DNA of 64,000 bases from assembly GCA_963743035.1 (NCBI GenBank), contig CAVUOB010000003.1, positions 372,001 through 436,000 of the forward strand, given 5' to 3'. The notes below the pieces were generated by a model. That model searched no databases. It was not told the DNA's origin and saw only the letters and a program-made list of their open reading frames with translations. The stretch is from PALSA-911 sp963743035. Its GTDB lineage: Bacteria > Pseudomonadota > Alphaproteobacteria > Acetobacterales > Acetobacteraceae. Each line of letters begins with the position of its first letter. Position 1 is the first letter of the stretch. The translations under genes and the position numbers were made by a program. Shown piece by piece: positions 17,815-29,404 of the stretch.

Positions 17815-18597
17815 ATGGCCGACACGGAAAGCACCATCCTCGTCGAAACCCATGGCCGCGTCGGGCTGATCCGCCTCAACCGCCCGGCGGCGCTGAACGC
17901 GCTCTGCGACCAGCTGATGGACGAGATGGGCGCCCAGCTGCTGGCCTTCGACGCCGATCCCGCGATCGGCGCCATCGTGCTGACCGGCTCCGAGCGCGCC
18001 TTCGCCGCCGGCGCCGACATCAAGGAGATGCGGGACCGCACCTATCCCGCCGCCTATCTGGAGAATTTCATCGGCAAGCGCTGGGAGACCATCCTGCGCG
18101 TCCAGAAGCCGGTGATCGCCGCGGTGGCCGGCTTCGCGCTGGGCGGCGGCTGCGAGCTCGCGATGATGTGCGACATGATCGTCGCCGCCGACACGGCGAA
18201 ATTCGGCCAGCCGGAGATCAACCTCGGCGTCATCCCCGGCGCCGGCGGCACCCAGCGCCTGACCCGCGCGGTGGGCAAGTCCAAGGCGATGGACATGGTC
18301 CTGACCGCGCGGATGATGGACGCTGCGGAGGCCGAACGCGCCAACCTGGTCAGCCGCGTCTTCCCCGCCGACCAGCTGATCCCCGAGGCGCTGAAGATCG
18401 CCGAACGCATCGCCAACCTGTCCCCGGTGGCCGTGGCGATGGCCAAGGAGGCCGTGAACCGGGCATTCGAGACCACGCTGGTCGAAGGCGTGCGCCATGA
18501 GCGGGCGCTGTTCCTGTCGCTGTTCGGCACTCCCGACCAGAAGGAAGGCATGGCCGCCTTCGTCGAAAAGCGGAAGCCCGCCTTCAAGCTGGGTTAG
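17815..18597 (+). CDS. enoyl-CoA hydratase
   Basis: A 260-residue crotonase-fold protein. The oxyanion-hole segments are AFAAGADIKEM (near residue 62) and VAGFALGGGCELAMMCDMI (near residue 105). The two catalytic acidic residues lie in FALGGGCELA and in PEINLGVIPGAGGTQRLTR. Both glutamates typical of true short-chain enoyl-CoA hydratases appear present. It hydrates trans-2-enoyl-CoA in beta-oxidation. An AGGAA/GGAG ribosome-binding region (17794-17807) precedes ATG 17815. Confidence 0.93.
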   Translation: MADTESTILVETHGRVGLIRLNRPAALNALCDQLMDEMGAQLLAFDADPAIGAIVLTGSERAFAAGADIKEMRDRTYPAAYLENFIGKRWETILRVQKPVIAAVAGFALGGGCELAMMCDMIVAADTAKFGQPEINLGVIPGAGGTQRLTRAVGKSKAMDMVLTARMMDAAEAERANLVSRVFPADQLIPEALKIAERIANLSPVAVAMAKEAVNRAFETTLVEGVRHERALFLSLFGTPDQKEGMAAFVEKRKPAFKLG

Positions 18598-18718
18598 AGA
18601 ATTTCCTCCGCCGTTCCTGCCGGGGTTGGGCTGCCGGCCGGCCCGATCGCGGCAGGAGATGGGGTGGGAATCGCAGGGCACGTGTGCACGGAACCGTCAC
18701 ATTGCACGCCCCGGTTCC

Positions 18719-18747
18719 TTGACTCGGCCACGGCCCCTGCATAGAAC
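18719..18747 (+). promoter_or_regulatory. candidate sigma-70 promoter for rpsT
   Basis: TTGACT (18719-18724) is followed after exactly 17 bases by TAGAAC (18742-18747), a good match to the housekeeping -35/-10 pattern. It lies about 180 bp upstream of the rpsT start, which would leave a long leader. The rest of the 332-bp gap between the hydratase and rpsT shows no gene. Confidence 0.45.
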
Positions 18748-18929
18748 ACGTCCCTCCCGCTGCCCCCTTAGTCTCGTGTAGCGTAACTGTCATATTACGG
18801 TGGCATGTCCCATGCCGCCGTGCCCCGCCGATTTGCCTTCCGCCGGAGCCGTGCTTCGGTTTCTTGCCTGAACCGCCGACGCTGCCCCGAGCTGCACTGC
18901 CAACATTCTACCGGATCGAAAAAGCACCC

Positions 18930-19199
18930 ATGGCCAACACCGCCTCCGCGCGCAAGCGCATCCGCCAGAACGTCGTCCGCGCCGAACGCAACCAGGCCCG
19001 CAAGTCGCGCATGCGCACCTTCGTCAAGAAGGTCGAGCTGGCGATCGCCGGCGGCGACAAGGAAGCGGCGGCCGCGGCCCTGCGGGCGGCGCAGCCGGAA
19101 ATGCAGCGCGCCGCCGACAAGGGCGTGATCCACGACAACACGGTCGCGCGCAAGATTTCGCGCCTTTCGGCCCGCATCAAGGCGATCGCCGTCGGCTGA
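18930..19199 (+). CDS. rpsT: 30S ribosomal protein S20
   Basis: 89 residues, very basic, starting MANTASARKRIRQNVVRAER and containing VIHDNTVARKISRLSARIKA. It binds the 5' domain of 16S rRNA during small-subunit assembly. S20 upstream of dnaA is the usual order in many alphaproteobacteria. The ATG at 18930 gives the standard length. Confidence 0.97.
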   Translation: MANTASARKRIRQNVVRAERNQARKSRMRTFVKKVELAIAGGDKEAAAAALRAAQPEMQRAADKGVIHDNTVARKISRLSARIKAIAVG

Positions 19200-19211
19200 T
19201 GCAGCGACGCT

Positions 19212-19278
19212 GCCTCGCCGACCGGCGAGGCAGGCGCAAGGAGATGTGAGCGCAACAGGCGGGTAAGTATCGCCTGTT
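19212..19278 (+). terminator. two hairpins after rpsT
   Basis: Stem GCCTCGCC/GGCGAGGC with a 4-base loop lies at 19212-19231, and stem AACAGGCG/CGCCTGTT with a 9-base loop at 19254-19278. Neither is followed by a clear T tract, so termination is inferred from position and stem strength only. Confidence 0.45.
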
Positions 19279-19279
19279 A

Positions 19280-19440
19280 AGTGCCAAGAAAAATAAAAGT
19301 CGCGCCATAATAGCGCGCGACCCCAATAAAGCACGTCATCTCTTTCGACTTACAATCCTCGTTTCGTTTTACTTGCCAGTCGTCGAATTGATCAGAATTT
19401 GATTGATCCGAATTACATTCTTGACATAACCTGAATGCAT
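19280..19440. other. AT-rich segment upstream of dnaA
   Basis: This 160-bp stretch is markedly AT-richer than everything around it. It contains the near-repeat GAATTGATCAGAATTTGATT/GATCCGAATT and a TTGACA at 19421-19426. It probably holds the dnaA promoter and could be an unwinding region. I see no TTATCCACA-like DnaA boxes, so I do not call oriC. Confidence 0.4.
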
Positions 19441-19525
19441 CGGCGGCCATGGTCGCCGGTCAAAAATGTAAGAAACACGGCCTGCCAGTCGATCGGCGGG
19501 AGGCGTCGGTATTTGGAGTAGGCAG

Positions 19526-21139
19526 GTGTCGGTGACCTCGGATGACGATCAAGACGTAGGCGAGTTCCCCTTCGAAGAGCCGGGCGCCGCCGATCGCGTC
19601 CTGGCCGGCCAGGTGCTGGCCGAGCCGGTATCGGCAGATCATCCGCAGATCGCCGCGCAATGGGCCCGCATCCGCGGCCGGCTGCAAAGCGAGGTCGGTG
19701 ACGTCGAGTACCGCACCTGGCTGCGCCAGATGACCCTCGCCGGCATGGACGGCGACGAGATCACCATCCATCTGCCGACACGCTTCCTGCGCGACTGGGT
19801 GCGCAGTCATTACGGTGACCGCATCACCGCGTTCTGGCGGGCCGAGAACAGGCACGTGCTCAGCGTCGATATCCGCGTCGGCGGCGCCGTGCCGCCGATC
19901 TCCGGCCTGACCGAGAGCCTGGCTCCCGCGCCGGCCTCGGCACCTCCCCCCGCGCCTGCATCAGGCGCTCCGGCGCAGGCCAATGGGTCCGACCGTGCGA
20001 TCAATGGGGCGATGAACGGGGCGACCAGCGGGGCGATGAACGGGCGCGGCGACCCCAAGGCCGACGAACGCGCCGATCCGCGCTCGGAGATCCGCTCGGA
20101 AATGGCCGGCGCGCTCGACCAGCGCTTCACCTTCGACAGCTTCGTCGTCGGCAAACCGAACGAATTCGCCTATGCCTGCGCCCGCCGGGTGGCCGAACAC
20201 CCGTACAGCGCCGGCTTCAACCCGCTGTTCCTCTATGGCGGCGTCGGCCTCGGCAAGACCCACCTGATGCACGCCATCGCCTGGGAGCTCTCGCACCGCA
20301 GCCGCGCCGGCACCGGCCCGACCACGGTCGCCTATATGTCGGCCGAGAAGTTCATGTACCGCTTCATCGCCGCCATCCGCAGCCAGTCCACGATGGAGTT
20401 CAAGGAACAGCTGCGCAGCGTCGACGTGCTGATGATCGACGATTTGCAGTTCCTCATCGGCAAGGACAACACCCAGGAAGAGTTCTTCCACACCTTCAAC
20501 GCCCTGGTGGATGCCGGCAAGCAGATCGTCGTCTCCGCCGACAAATCCCCCTCCGACCTCAACGGCCTGGAAGACCGGCTGCGCACCCGGCTCGGCTGCG
20601 GCATGGTCGCCGACCTGCACGCCACCACCTTCGAGCTGCGCATCTCCATCCTGGAAGCCAAGGCCGCCCGCGCCGGCGTGCCGGTGCCGCCCAAGGTGAT
20701 GGAATTCCTCGCCCACAAGATCACCTCCAATGTCCGCGAGCTCGAAGGCGCGCTGAACCGCCTGATCGCCCACGCCAACCTGTTCGGCCGCCCGGTCACG
20801 CTGGAAACCACGCAGGAAGTGCTGCACGACCTGCTGAAGGCGCATGACCGGCGCGTGACCATCGAGGAGATCCAGCGCCGCGTCGCCGAGCACTGGAACA
20901 TCCGCCTGACCGACATGTCCTCCGCCCGGCGCGCCCGCGCGGTGGCGCGGCCGCGCCAGGTCGCGATGTACCTGGCCAAGCAGCTCACCAGCCGCTCCCT
21001 GCCCGAGATCGGCCGGAAATTCGGCAACCGCGACCACACCACGGTCATGCACGCGGTGTCGCGCATCGGCGAGCTGATGGAGCGCGACCCCGCCTTCGCC
21101 GAGGACGTCGAGCTGCTGCGGCGCATGCTGGAATCCTGA
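19526..21139 (+). CDS. dnaA: chromosomal replication initiator protein DnaA
   Basis: 537 residues from GTG 19526, with GGAG 12 bp upstream. Domain I is at about 45-120 (WARIRGRLQSEVGDVEYRTWLRQM). A long Ala/Pro/Asn-rich linker follows, with four GAMNGA-like repeats (about 130-180). The AAA+ domain has Walker A GGVGLGKTHLMHAIAWE (near 237), Walker B VLMIDDLQFL, and sensor regions LEDRLRTRLGCGM. Domain IV ends with the DNA-binding FGNRDHTTVMHAVSRI. It melts the origin and loads DnaB. It is intact, unlike dnaN, recF and gyrB downstream. Confidence 0.98.
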   Translation: MSVTSDDDQDVGEFPFEEPGAADRVLAGQVLAEPVSADHPQIAAQWARIRGRLQSEVGDVEYRTWLRQMTLAGMDGDEITIHLPTRFLRDWVRSHYGDRITAFWRAENRHVLSVDIRVGGAVPPISGLTESLAPAPASAPPPAPASGAPAQANGSDRAINGAMNGATSGAMNGRGDPKADERADPRSEIRSEMAGALDQRFTFDSFVVGKPNEFAYACARRVAEHPYSAGFNPLFLYGGVGLGKTHLMHAIAWELSHRSRAGTGPTTVAYMSAEKFMYRFIAAIRSQSTMEFKEQLRSVDVLMIDDLQFLIGKDNTQEEFFHTFNALVDAGKQIVVSADKSPSDLNGLEDRLRTRLGCGMVADLHATTFELRISILEAKAARAGVPVPPKVMEFLAHKITSNVRELEGALNRLIAHANLFGRPVTLETTQEVLHDLLKAHDRRVTIEEIQRRVAEHWNIRLTDMSSARRARAVARPRQVAMYLAKQLTSRSLPEIGRKFGNRDHTTVMHAVSRIGELMERDPAFAEDVELLRRMLES

Positions 21140-21265
21140 GGCAGGCGCGCCAAAACCAATCCTGGCCTGATTCGATGGCTTACTTTGCCTGGGACCCAGC
21201 ACTTGCTACAGTCGGTCTCCGATTCGAGCATGGCTGCAATGCCCGGTCCCGTGAGGATAGAGACG

Positions 21266-22395
21266 ATGAAGTTCAAGGCCGACCGCGCCACCCTGTTGAA
21301 GGCGCTGGCCCATGTGCAGAGCGTGGTTGAGAAGCGCAACACCATCCCGATCCTCGCCAATGTCATGATCGCCGTGCGGGACGGAAAGCTCACGCTCACC
21401 GCCACCGACATGGAGATCGCCATCGTCGAGGACGTGGCCGCCGACGCCATGCGCAACGGCGCCTGCACCGCGCCGGCCGCGACGCTGTACGAGATCGTGC
21501 GCAAGCTGCCGGAAGGCGCCGAGGTCGAGCTCGACCACCCCGGCGGCGACGCCCAGCTGGCGCTGCGGGCCGGGCGCTACGCCACCAGCCTGGTCGTGCT
21601 GCCGACCGAGGATTTCCCGTCCATGACCGCCGGCGCGCTGCCGCACCGCTTCAGCCTGCCGGCGCATACGCTGCGCGCGCCTGATCGACCGCACGCGCTT
21701 CGCCATCAGCACCGAGGAAACCCGCTACTACCTGAACGGCATCTACCTGCACGCCGCCGACAGCGACGGCACCAAGGTGCTGCGCGCGGTCGCCACCGAC
21801 GGCCACCGCCTCGCCCGCGTGGAGGAGCCGCTGCCGGAGGGCGCCGCCTCGATGCCCGGCGTCATCATCCCGCGCAAGACCGTCGCCGAGCTGCGCAAGC
21901 TGCTGGACGAGGTGACCGGCGATGTCGAGATCGCGCTGTCGGACACGCGCATCCAGTTCCATGCCGGACCGGTGCTGCTGACCAGCAAGCTGATCGACGG
22001 CACCTTCCCGGAATACGAGCGCGTCATCCCGCGCGACAACGACAAGGTGCTGCGCGTCGGCAAGAAGGATTTCGCCGAGGCGGTGGGCCGCGTCGCGGCG
22101 ATCTCCTCCGAGCGCTCGCGCCCGGTGAAGCTGTCGCTGGCGCGCGACCTGCTGGTGCTGTCGGCCGCCAGCCCCGAACAGGGCACCGCCACCGAGGAAC
22201 TGGACGGCGAGCGCATGTCAAATACGAGGCCGGCCCGCTGGAGATCGGCTTCCAGGCGCGCTACCTGAACGACATCACCGACCAGATCGGCGAACAGGTG
22301 GAGTTCCGCTTCGCCGACGGCTCCGCCCCCACGGTGGTGCGCGACGCCGGCGATGCAGTCGCGCCCTGTATGTCCTGATGCCGATGCGCGTCTGA
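21266..22395 (+). CDS. dnaN: DNA polymerase III beta sliding clamp (apparent frameshifts)
   Basis: Starts at ATG 21266 (MKFKADRATLLKALAHVQSVVEKRN) and, with corrections, ends in the canonical clamp C-terminus YVLMPMRV before the TGA at 22393-22395. A single-base insertion occurs near 21676 (between LPAHTLRA and LIDRTRFAI). A further change lies near 22217 (before VKYEAGPLEIGFQARYLND), and another near 22357. Middle blocks: VLRAVATDGHRLARVEEPLP and LLTSKLIDGTFPEYERVIP. The protein is an essential ring clamp, so true inactivation is implausible. A hairpin element separates it from recF. Confidence 0.9.
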
Positions 22396-22397
22396 CG

Positions 22398-22604
22398 AAG
22401 GCAAGGCCAGGGGCTCTGCCCCTGGACCCCGCTAGGGGATGGTCATCCCCTAGGACCCCTTAGACGGGTTTGTCGAAGAGGGGGCGGAACCGACGGAGCG
22501 GTTGCAACAGCACGGTATGCCCCCTCTTCGACAAACCCACCCGAGGGATGCAAGGGACGACTGTCCCTTGCTGGGGGTCCAGGGGGCAAAGCCCCCTGGC
22601 CTTC
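22398..22604. repeat. mirror-symmetric multi-hairpin intergenic element, copy 2
   Basis: Left hairpins are CCAGGGGC/GCCCCTGG (about 22408-22425) and CTAGGGGAT/ATCCCCTAG (about 22432-22453). The centre is a perfect 19-bp inverted repeat, 22466-22484 with 22520-22538. Right hairpins are CAAGGGAC/GTCCCTTG and CCAGGGGGC/GCCCCCTGG. The outer edges AAGGCCAGGGGC and GCCCCCTGGCCTT mirror each other. The layout matches 6948-7200, although the stems differ in sequence. It fills the gap between dnaN and recF. Confidence 0.85.
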
Positions 22605-22608
22605 CTCC

Positions 22609-23755
22609 ATGAGCGCGCTTCGCCTCCGGCGTCTGGACCTGACGGATTTCCGCAGCTACGCCAACCTGACCTGGCGGCCGGCGTCGCGCATTGTCGCGAT
22701 CTTCGGCCCGAACGGCAGCGGCAAGACCAATCTGCTGGAGGCGGTATCGCTGCTGGTGCCGGGCCGCGGCCTGCGCGGTGCGCGCATCGGCGAGCTGGCG
22801 CGGCGTGGCGCGGGCAGCCCCGCCTGGGCCGTTGCCGCGCGTTTCGCCACGCCGGCCGGCGAGATGGAGATCGGCACCGGCACCCCGCCGGAGGGTCCGC
22901 CGGAGAGGCGCGTGTTCCGCCTGGACGGCGCCGCGCCGCGCAGCCAGGCGGAGATCGCCGCCCGGATTGCCGCGGTCTGGCTCACCCCGCAGATGGACCG
23001 GCTGTTCCAGGAAGGCGCCTCCGGCCGCCGCCGCTTCCTGGACCGGCTGGTCTGCGCGCTGGAGCCCGGCGCATGCCCGCGAGATCGCCGCGCAGGACGG
23101 CCGCCATGGCCAGCCGCAACCGCCTGCTGGCGGAAGGCTCCGCCGACCCCGCCTGGCTTGCCGGGCTGGAGGACCAATGGCCCGGCACGCGGTTGCCGCC
23201 ACGGCGTCCCGCGCGGCGCTGGTGGCCCGGCTGAACGCCTCGATGGCGACGCGTGTCGGCGGCTTCCCCGCCGCGCAAATGGCGCTGTCCTGCCCGATCG
23301 CGGACCGGCTGGCACCGAGCCCCGGCGCTGGAGGTGGAGGACTGGCTGCGCGACGCCCTGGCGGCCGCCAGCGACGCGCGATGCCGCGGCTGGGTCCTCG
23401 TCGCTCGGCGCGCACCGCGCCGACATGGCGCTGCTGGATGCGGCGAGCGGCCTGCCGGCCGGCCAGGCCAGCACCGGCCAGCAGAAGGCGCTGCTGATCG
23501 GCACTCATCCTGGCCCATGCCGCGCTGATCGCCGAGGCGCGCGGCTTCGCGCCGCTGCTGCTGCTGGACGAACCGGCGGTGCATCTGGACCCCGCCCGCC
23601 GCGCCGCGCTGTTCGAGGCGCTGGTCCGTCTGCCCGCGCAGGCACTGCTCACCGGCACCGACGCCGAGACCTTCCTGCCCCTGGCGGACAGGGCCGAGGG
23701 CCTGGAAGCCGGCGGCGGAGAATTGCGTCCAGACCCGCGGTTTACGCCGTCCTGA
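22609..23755 (+). CDS. recF: DNA replication and repair protein RecF (multiple apparent frameshifts)
   Basis: Starts MSALRLRRLDLTDFRSYANL at 22609 with Walker A IFGPNGSGKTNLLEAVSLL. The N-terminal ATPase half reads cleanly to about 23070 (FLDRLVCALEPG). The rest is spread over all three frames: RLNASMATRVGGFPAAQMAL, SLGAHRADMALLDAA, signature STGQQKALLIG, and Walker B FAPLLLLDEPAVHLDPARR, ending at the TGA at 23753-23755. Several single-base shifts lie between 23070 and 23525. RecF loads RecA at gaps during repair. Every expected motif is present once, so the breaks look like sequence errors. Confidence 0.88.
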
Positions 23756-23838
23756 AGCCTAGTTTCGCTGGGCGTTTAGCGCTGGAGCGTCTATATATCT
23801 ATAGACAATTCCCCCTCCCCCAGGAGTTCCCATACGGC

Positions 23839-26329
<2,491 letters not shown>

Positions 26330-26351
26330 CGGGTCGTGATCAGAGAGTTTG

Positions 26352-26600
26352 TCCCTGTCTGATCGATGATTGTGCTTGCGTCCGCCCGGTCGGACGAAGC
26401 GAGGGCGATGATCGGACAAGCCAAAGGTCTGCCCATCTCCGGCTTGCTTCGATCTCAAGCCACCTGCCGGGGCGGGCGGCAAGTCAAGGCGCGCGCAGCG
26501 CCCGCGCGCTTGCGCGGCCCGGCCTTGAGTTGCCGACCGGCACGGCCGGACAATCCAGAATCGAGGCAGCCGATTCGCACAAAGTCCCTGATAATGAGAC
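26352..26600. repeat. dispersed intergenic repeat, copy A
   Basis: It shares ordered blocks with 33240-33434: CTGTCTGATCG, GATTGTGCTTGCGTCCGCCC, CGACGAAG, GGACAAGCC, GGTCTGCCCATCTC, CGGCCGGACAATCC and GAATCGAGGCAGCCGA. The first and middle blocks (TGTCTGATC and GATCGGACA) are near-inverted repeats of each other. The spacer between blocks differs from copy B. It ends with TCCCTGATAATGA, which is also seen at 34441-34494. It lies between convergent gyrB and the PQQ dehydrogenase gene. Confidence 0.75.
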
Positions 26601-26606
26601 CGAGCG

Positions 26607-27971
26607 TCAGCGTCCGTTCGGGGCGATGCGCCAGATGGTACCGTTGCCGTCCTCGGTGACCAGCAGGGCGCCGTCGTGGGCAACCGCAACGCCGACCGGC
26701 CGGCCCCAGACATGGTCGTCGTCGGCCACGAAGCCGGTCATGAAATCCTCATAGCCGCCGCTGCCCGGAACGCCGTCGTGCAGATGGATGCGCACGACCT
26801 TGTAGCCGGTACGACGTGCGCGGTTCCATGAGCCATGCAGGGCGACGAAGGCATCGCCCTGGTATTGCGGGCCGAGCGTCGCCGATCCGCTACCCTGATA
26901 GAAGGTCATCGCGAGCGGCGCGGAGTGCGGTTGGATCAGCACGTCGGGCACGGCGACACGGCCCGCCAGATCGGGGCGCGCATTCGGATGCTGCGGATCC
27001 GGATGCGGCCCGATATAATACCAGGGCCAGCCGTAGAACGCGCCGGCGGTCACGCGGGTGACGTAGTCCGGCGGCAGGTCGTCACCCAACCCGTCCCGCT
27101 CGTTGGTCGAGCACCACACATCGCCGGTCTGCGGATGGATCGCCAGGTCCACGCAATTGCGCAGGCCGGTGGCGTAGAAGCGCCCAGCCGTCCCGTCGGG
27201 TGAAAATTCCAGGACCGCGCCGCGCCGTTCTTCCGATCCCCACGCAGCGCCCGGCGCGGTTTCCGCCTCGTGCCGGCGCAGCGCCGCCGGATCCAGCTTG
27301 GGCAGATCCTCGGCGTCGTTCGATCCGGAGCCGATGGAGACGAACATGCGCCGCCCGTCGGCACTGAAGGCGATGTCGCGCGTCCAGTGATGGCCGGAGG
27401 TCGGCGAGAGCTTCGCGATCACCGTCTGTGCCGGGCCCCGCGGCGACAGATCGCCGGACTGGTAGGGAAAGCGCAGCACGGCGTTGTTCTCGGCGATATA
27501 GAGGAAGTGCGGATCGGGCCCGGGCGGGTAGAACGCCATGCCGAACGGCAGGTCGAGCCCGCTTGCAAACAGGCGGTTGAGCGTGGGGCGGGCCGCGCCA
27601 TCGGCGGCGCGCAGCACGCGGATCCGGCCGGACTGGCTTTCGGCCACGAAGATATCGCCGTTCGGCGCCACCCGCACGATGCGCGGGGCGTTCAAGCCCT
27701 CGGCGAACAGCCCTACGGTAAAGCCCGGCGGCACGCGCGGCATGGCGCCGGCCGGCCGGGCGATCACGCTCGGCGTGTTGCTGCTGGACCGGGTGGCGAA
27801 GGGCGGCGGCAGCGCGTCGGGGGCGATGCTGTGCATCACGCCAGGGGCGTCGCCGCGCCAGTCCCCATCCTGCGCATGCCCTGGGTCCTGCGCCTGCACT
27901 GGCCCCGCGAGGCCCAATGCGAGAACGCCAGCGCCAACCGCCCGGCGCACGGCGCGGCGGGACGAGGGCAT
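26607..27971 (-). CDS. secreted PQQ-dependent sugar/sorbosone dehydrogenase family protein
   Basis: 454 residues. An N-terminal signal peptide, MPSSRRAVRRAVGAGVLALG, ends near QAQ (residue 28). The mature part is a six-bladed beta-propeller of the glucose/sorbosone dehydrogenase family: VPPGFTVGLFAEGLNAPR, VAPNGDIFVAESQSGRIRVL, HWTRDIAFSADGRRMFVSIG, ATGLRNCVDLAIHPQTGDVW, and a C-terminal GRPVGVAVAHDGALLVTEDGNGTIWRI. It probably oxidises a sugar or aldehyde in the periplasm with PQQ; the substrate is unknown. ATG 27971 is chosen because the signal peptide begins there. Confidence 0.85.
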   Translation of the reverse strand: MPSSRRAVRRAVGAGVLALGLAGPVQAQDPGHAQDGDWRGDAPGVMHSIAPDALPPPFATRSSSNTPSVIARPAGAMPRVPPGFTVGLFAEGLNAPRIVRVAPNGDIFVAESQSGRIRVLRAADGAARPTLNRLFASGLDLPFGMAFYPPGPDPHFLYIAENNAVLRFPYQSGDLSPRGPAQTVIAKLSPTSGHHWTRDIAFSADGRRMFVSIGSGSNDAEDLPKLDPAALRRHEAETAPGAAWGSEERRGAVLEFSPDGTAGRFYATGLRNCVDLAIHPQTGDVWCSTNERDGLGDDLPPDYVTRVTAGAFYGWPWYYIGPHPDPQHPNARPDLAGRVAVPDVLIQPHSAPLAMTFYQGSGSATLGPQYQGDAFVALHGSWNRARRTGYKVVRIHLHDGVPGSGGYEDFMTGFVADDDHVWGRPVGVAVAHDGALLVTEDGNGTIWRIAPNGR

Positions 27972-28187
27972 CGCCGGCCCGCCGGGGCGTCGGCACGAAC
28001 GCCAATCCGCAGCCCGTTCTACGTGATCCTGCGCTTCCATCATCCGCGCTCCCTCATGATGCCGGAGGCGATCGCGTGGTCCTGTGGCGGCAAGGCACTG
28101 CACACTTGCTCACGCCGCACGATGCCAACACACTTTAGCCCATAAATGCCGATCGGCCATGCACGGCCGAGTGCTGGGGGAAGCACC

Positions 28188-29396
28188 ATGGACCTGCGCC
28201 TGACACCGGAAGAGAACGCATTCCGCGCGGAAGTGCGTGACTTCATCAACGACAACCTGCCACGCGAGATCCGCGAGCGGATGCGGCTCGGCCATGCCGC
28301 CAGCAAGCCGGAAATCGTCGCCTGGCAGCGGATCCTGAACAGGAAGGGCTGGGCGGCGATATCCTGGCCGAAGGAGTGGGGCGGGCCGGGCTGGAGCGCG
28401 ATCCAGCGGATGATCTTTCTGGAAGAGAACCTGATGGCGCCGGCGCCGGAACTCTCGCCGTTCAACATCAACATGATCGGCCCGGTGCTGCTGCAATTCG
28501 GCACCGAGGCGCAGAAGCGGCGTTTCCTGCCGCGCGCCGCCAATCTGGACGATTGGTGGTGCCAGGGTTTCTCCGAGCCCGGCGCCGGCTCGGACCTCGC
28601 CAGCCTGCGCACCGCGGCCCGGCTGGACGGCGATCACTACGTCGTCAACGGCCAGAAGATCTGGACATCGACCGCGCACAACGCCGATTGGTGCTTCTGC
28701 CTGGTGCGCACCGACCCGCAGGCGGCGAAGCGCCAGGAGGGCATTTCCTTCCTGCTGATCGACATGCGCACGCCGGGGATCGAGGTGCGGCCGATCATCT
28801 CCATCGACGGCAACCACCATCTGAACGAGGTGTTCTTCACCGACGTGAAGGTGCCGGCGGAAAACCTTGTCGGCGAGCAGAACAAGGGCTGGAATGTCGC
28901 CAAGTTCCTGCTCGGCAACGAACGCACCGGCATCGCCCAGCTCGGCAAATCCAGGGAGCGGGTGGATTTCTCCAGGTGGCTGGCGCGCGAGGTGCGGATG
29001 AACGGCAGGAAACTGATCGAGGACCGGAATTTCCGCACCCGCGTCGCGCAGCTGGAGGTGGAGCTGAAGGCGCTGGAGATCACCCAGATGCGCGTCGTGT
29101 CCGACCAGGAAAAGGCGCCGGACAGCAGCAAGCCCGATCCGCTGTCCTCGGTGCTGAAGATCCGCGGGACGGAATTGCAGCAGGGCAGCACGGAACTGGC
29201 GATGGATGCCGGCGGTCCGCCCACCATGGCGGTATGGCAGCGCGAATTATCGGCCGCCGTGAATGAGCCGGCCATCGGGCCGCACTGGGCGCCGGCGCTG
29301 GCGACCGAGTATTTGTTCCTGCGCGCCGCGTCGATCTATGGCGGCACCAACGAGATTCAGAAGAACATCCTGAACAAGGCCGTTCTGGGCCTCTGA
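28188..29396 (+). CDS. acyl-CoA dehydrogenase
   Basis: 402 residues with a GGGGGAAG ribosome-binding region (28176-28183) before ATG 28188. Acyl-CoA dehydrogenase blocks: GWAAISWPKEWGGPGWSAIQ, the flavin-contact CQGFSEPGAGSDLASLRTAA, VNGQKIWTSTAHNADWCFCL, and a C-terminal ASIYGGTNEIQKNIL. It oxidises acyl-CoA to the 2-enoyl-CoA with FAD. The substrate chain length is unclear. It is divergent from the PQQ dehydrogenase. Confidence 0.93.
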   Translation: MDLRLTPEENAFRAEVRDFINDNLPREIRERMRLGHAASKPEIVAWQRILNRKGWAAISWPKEWGGPGWSAIQRMIFLEENLMAPAPELSPFNINMIGPVLLQFGTEAQKRRFLPRAANLDDWWCQGFSEPGAGSDLASLRTAARLDGDHYVVNGQKIWTSTAHNADWCFCLVRTDPQAAKRQEGISFLLIDMRTPGIEVRPIISIDGNHHLNEVFFTDVKVPAENLVGEQNKGWNVAKFLLGNERTGIAQLGKSRERVDFSRWLAREVRMNGRKLIEDRNFRTRVAQLEVELKALEITQMRVVSDQEKAPDSSKPDPLSSVLKIRGTELQQGSTELAMDAGGPPTMAVWQRELSAAVNEPAIGPHWAPALATEYLFLRAASIYGGTNEIQKNILNKAVLGL

Positions 29397-29404
29397 GCGG
29401 GGGG

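Noticed and set aside
19200..19525. oriC
   Set aside because: It is AT-rich and next to dnaA, but no TTATCCACA-like boxes are visible, and in alphaproteobacteria the origin is often away from dnaA.
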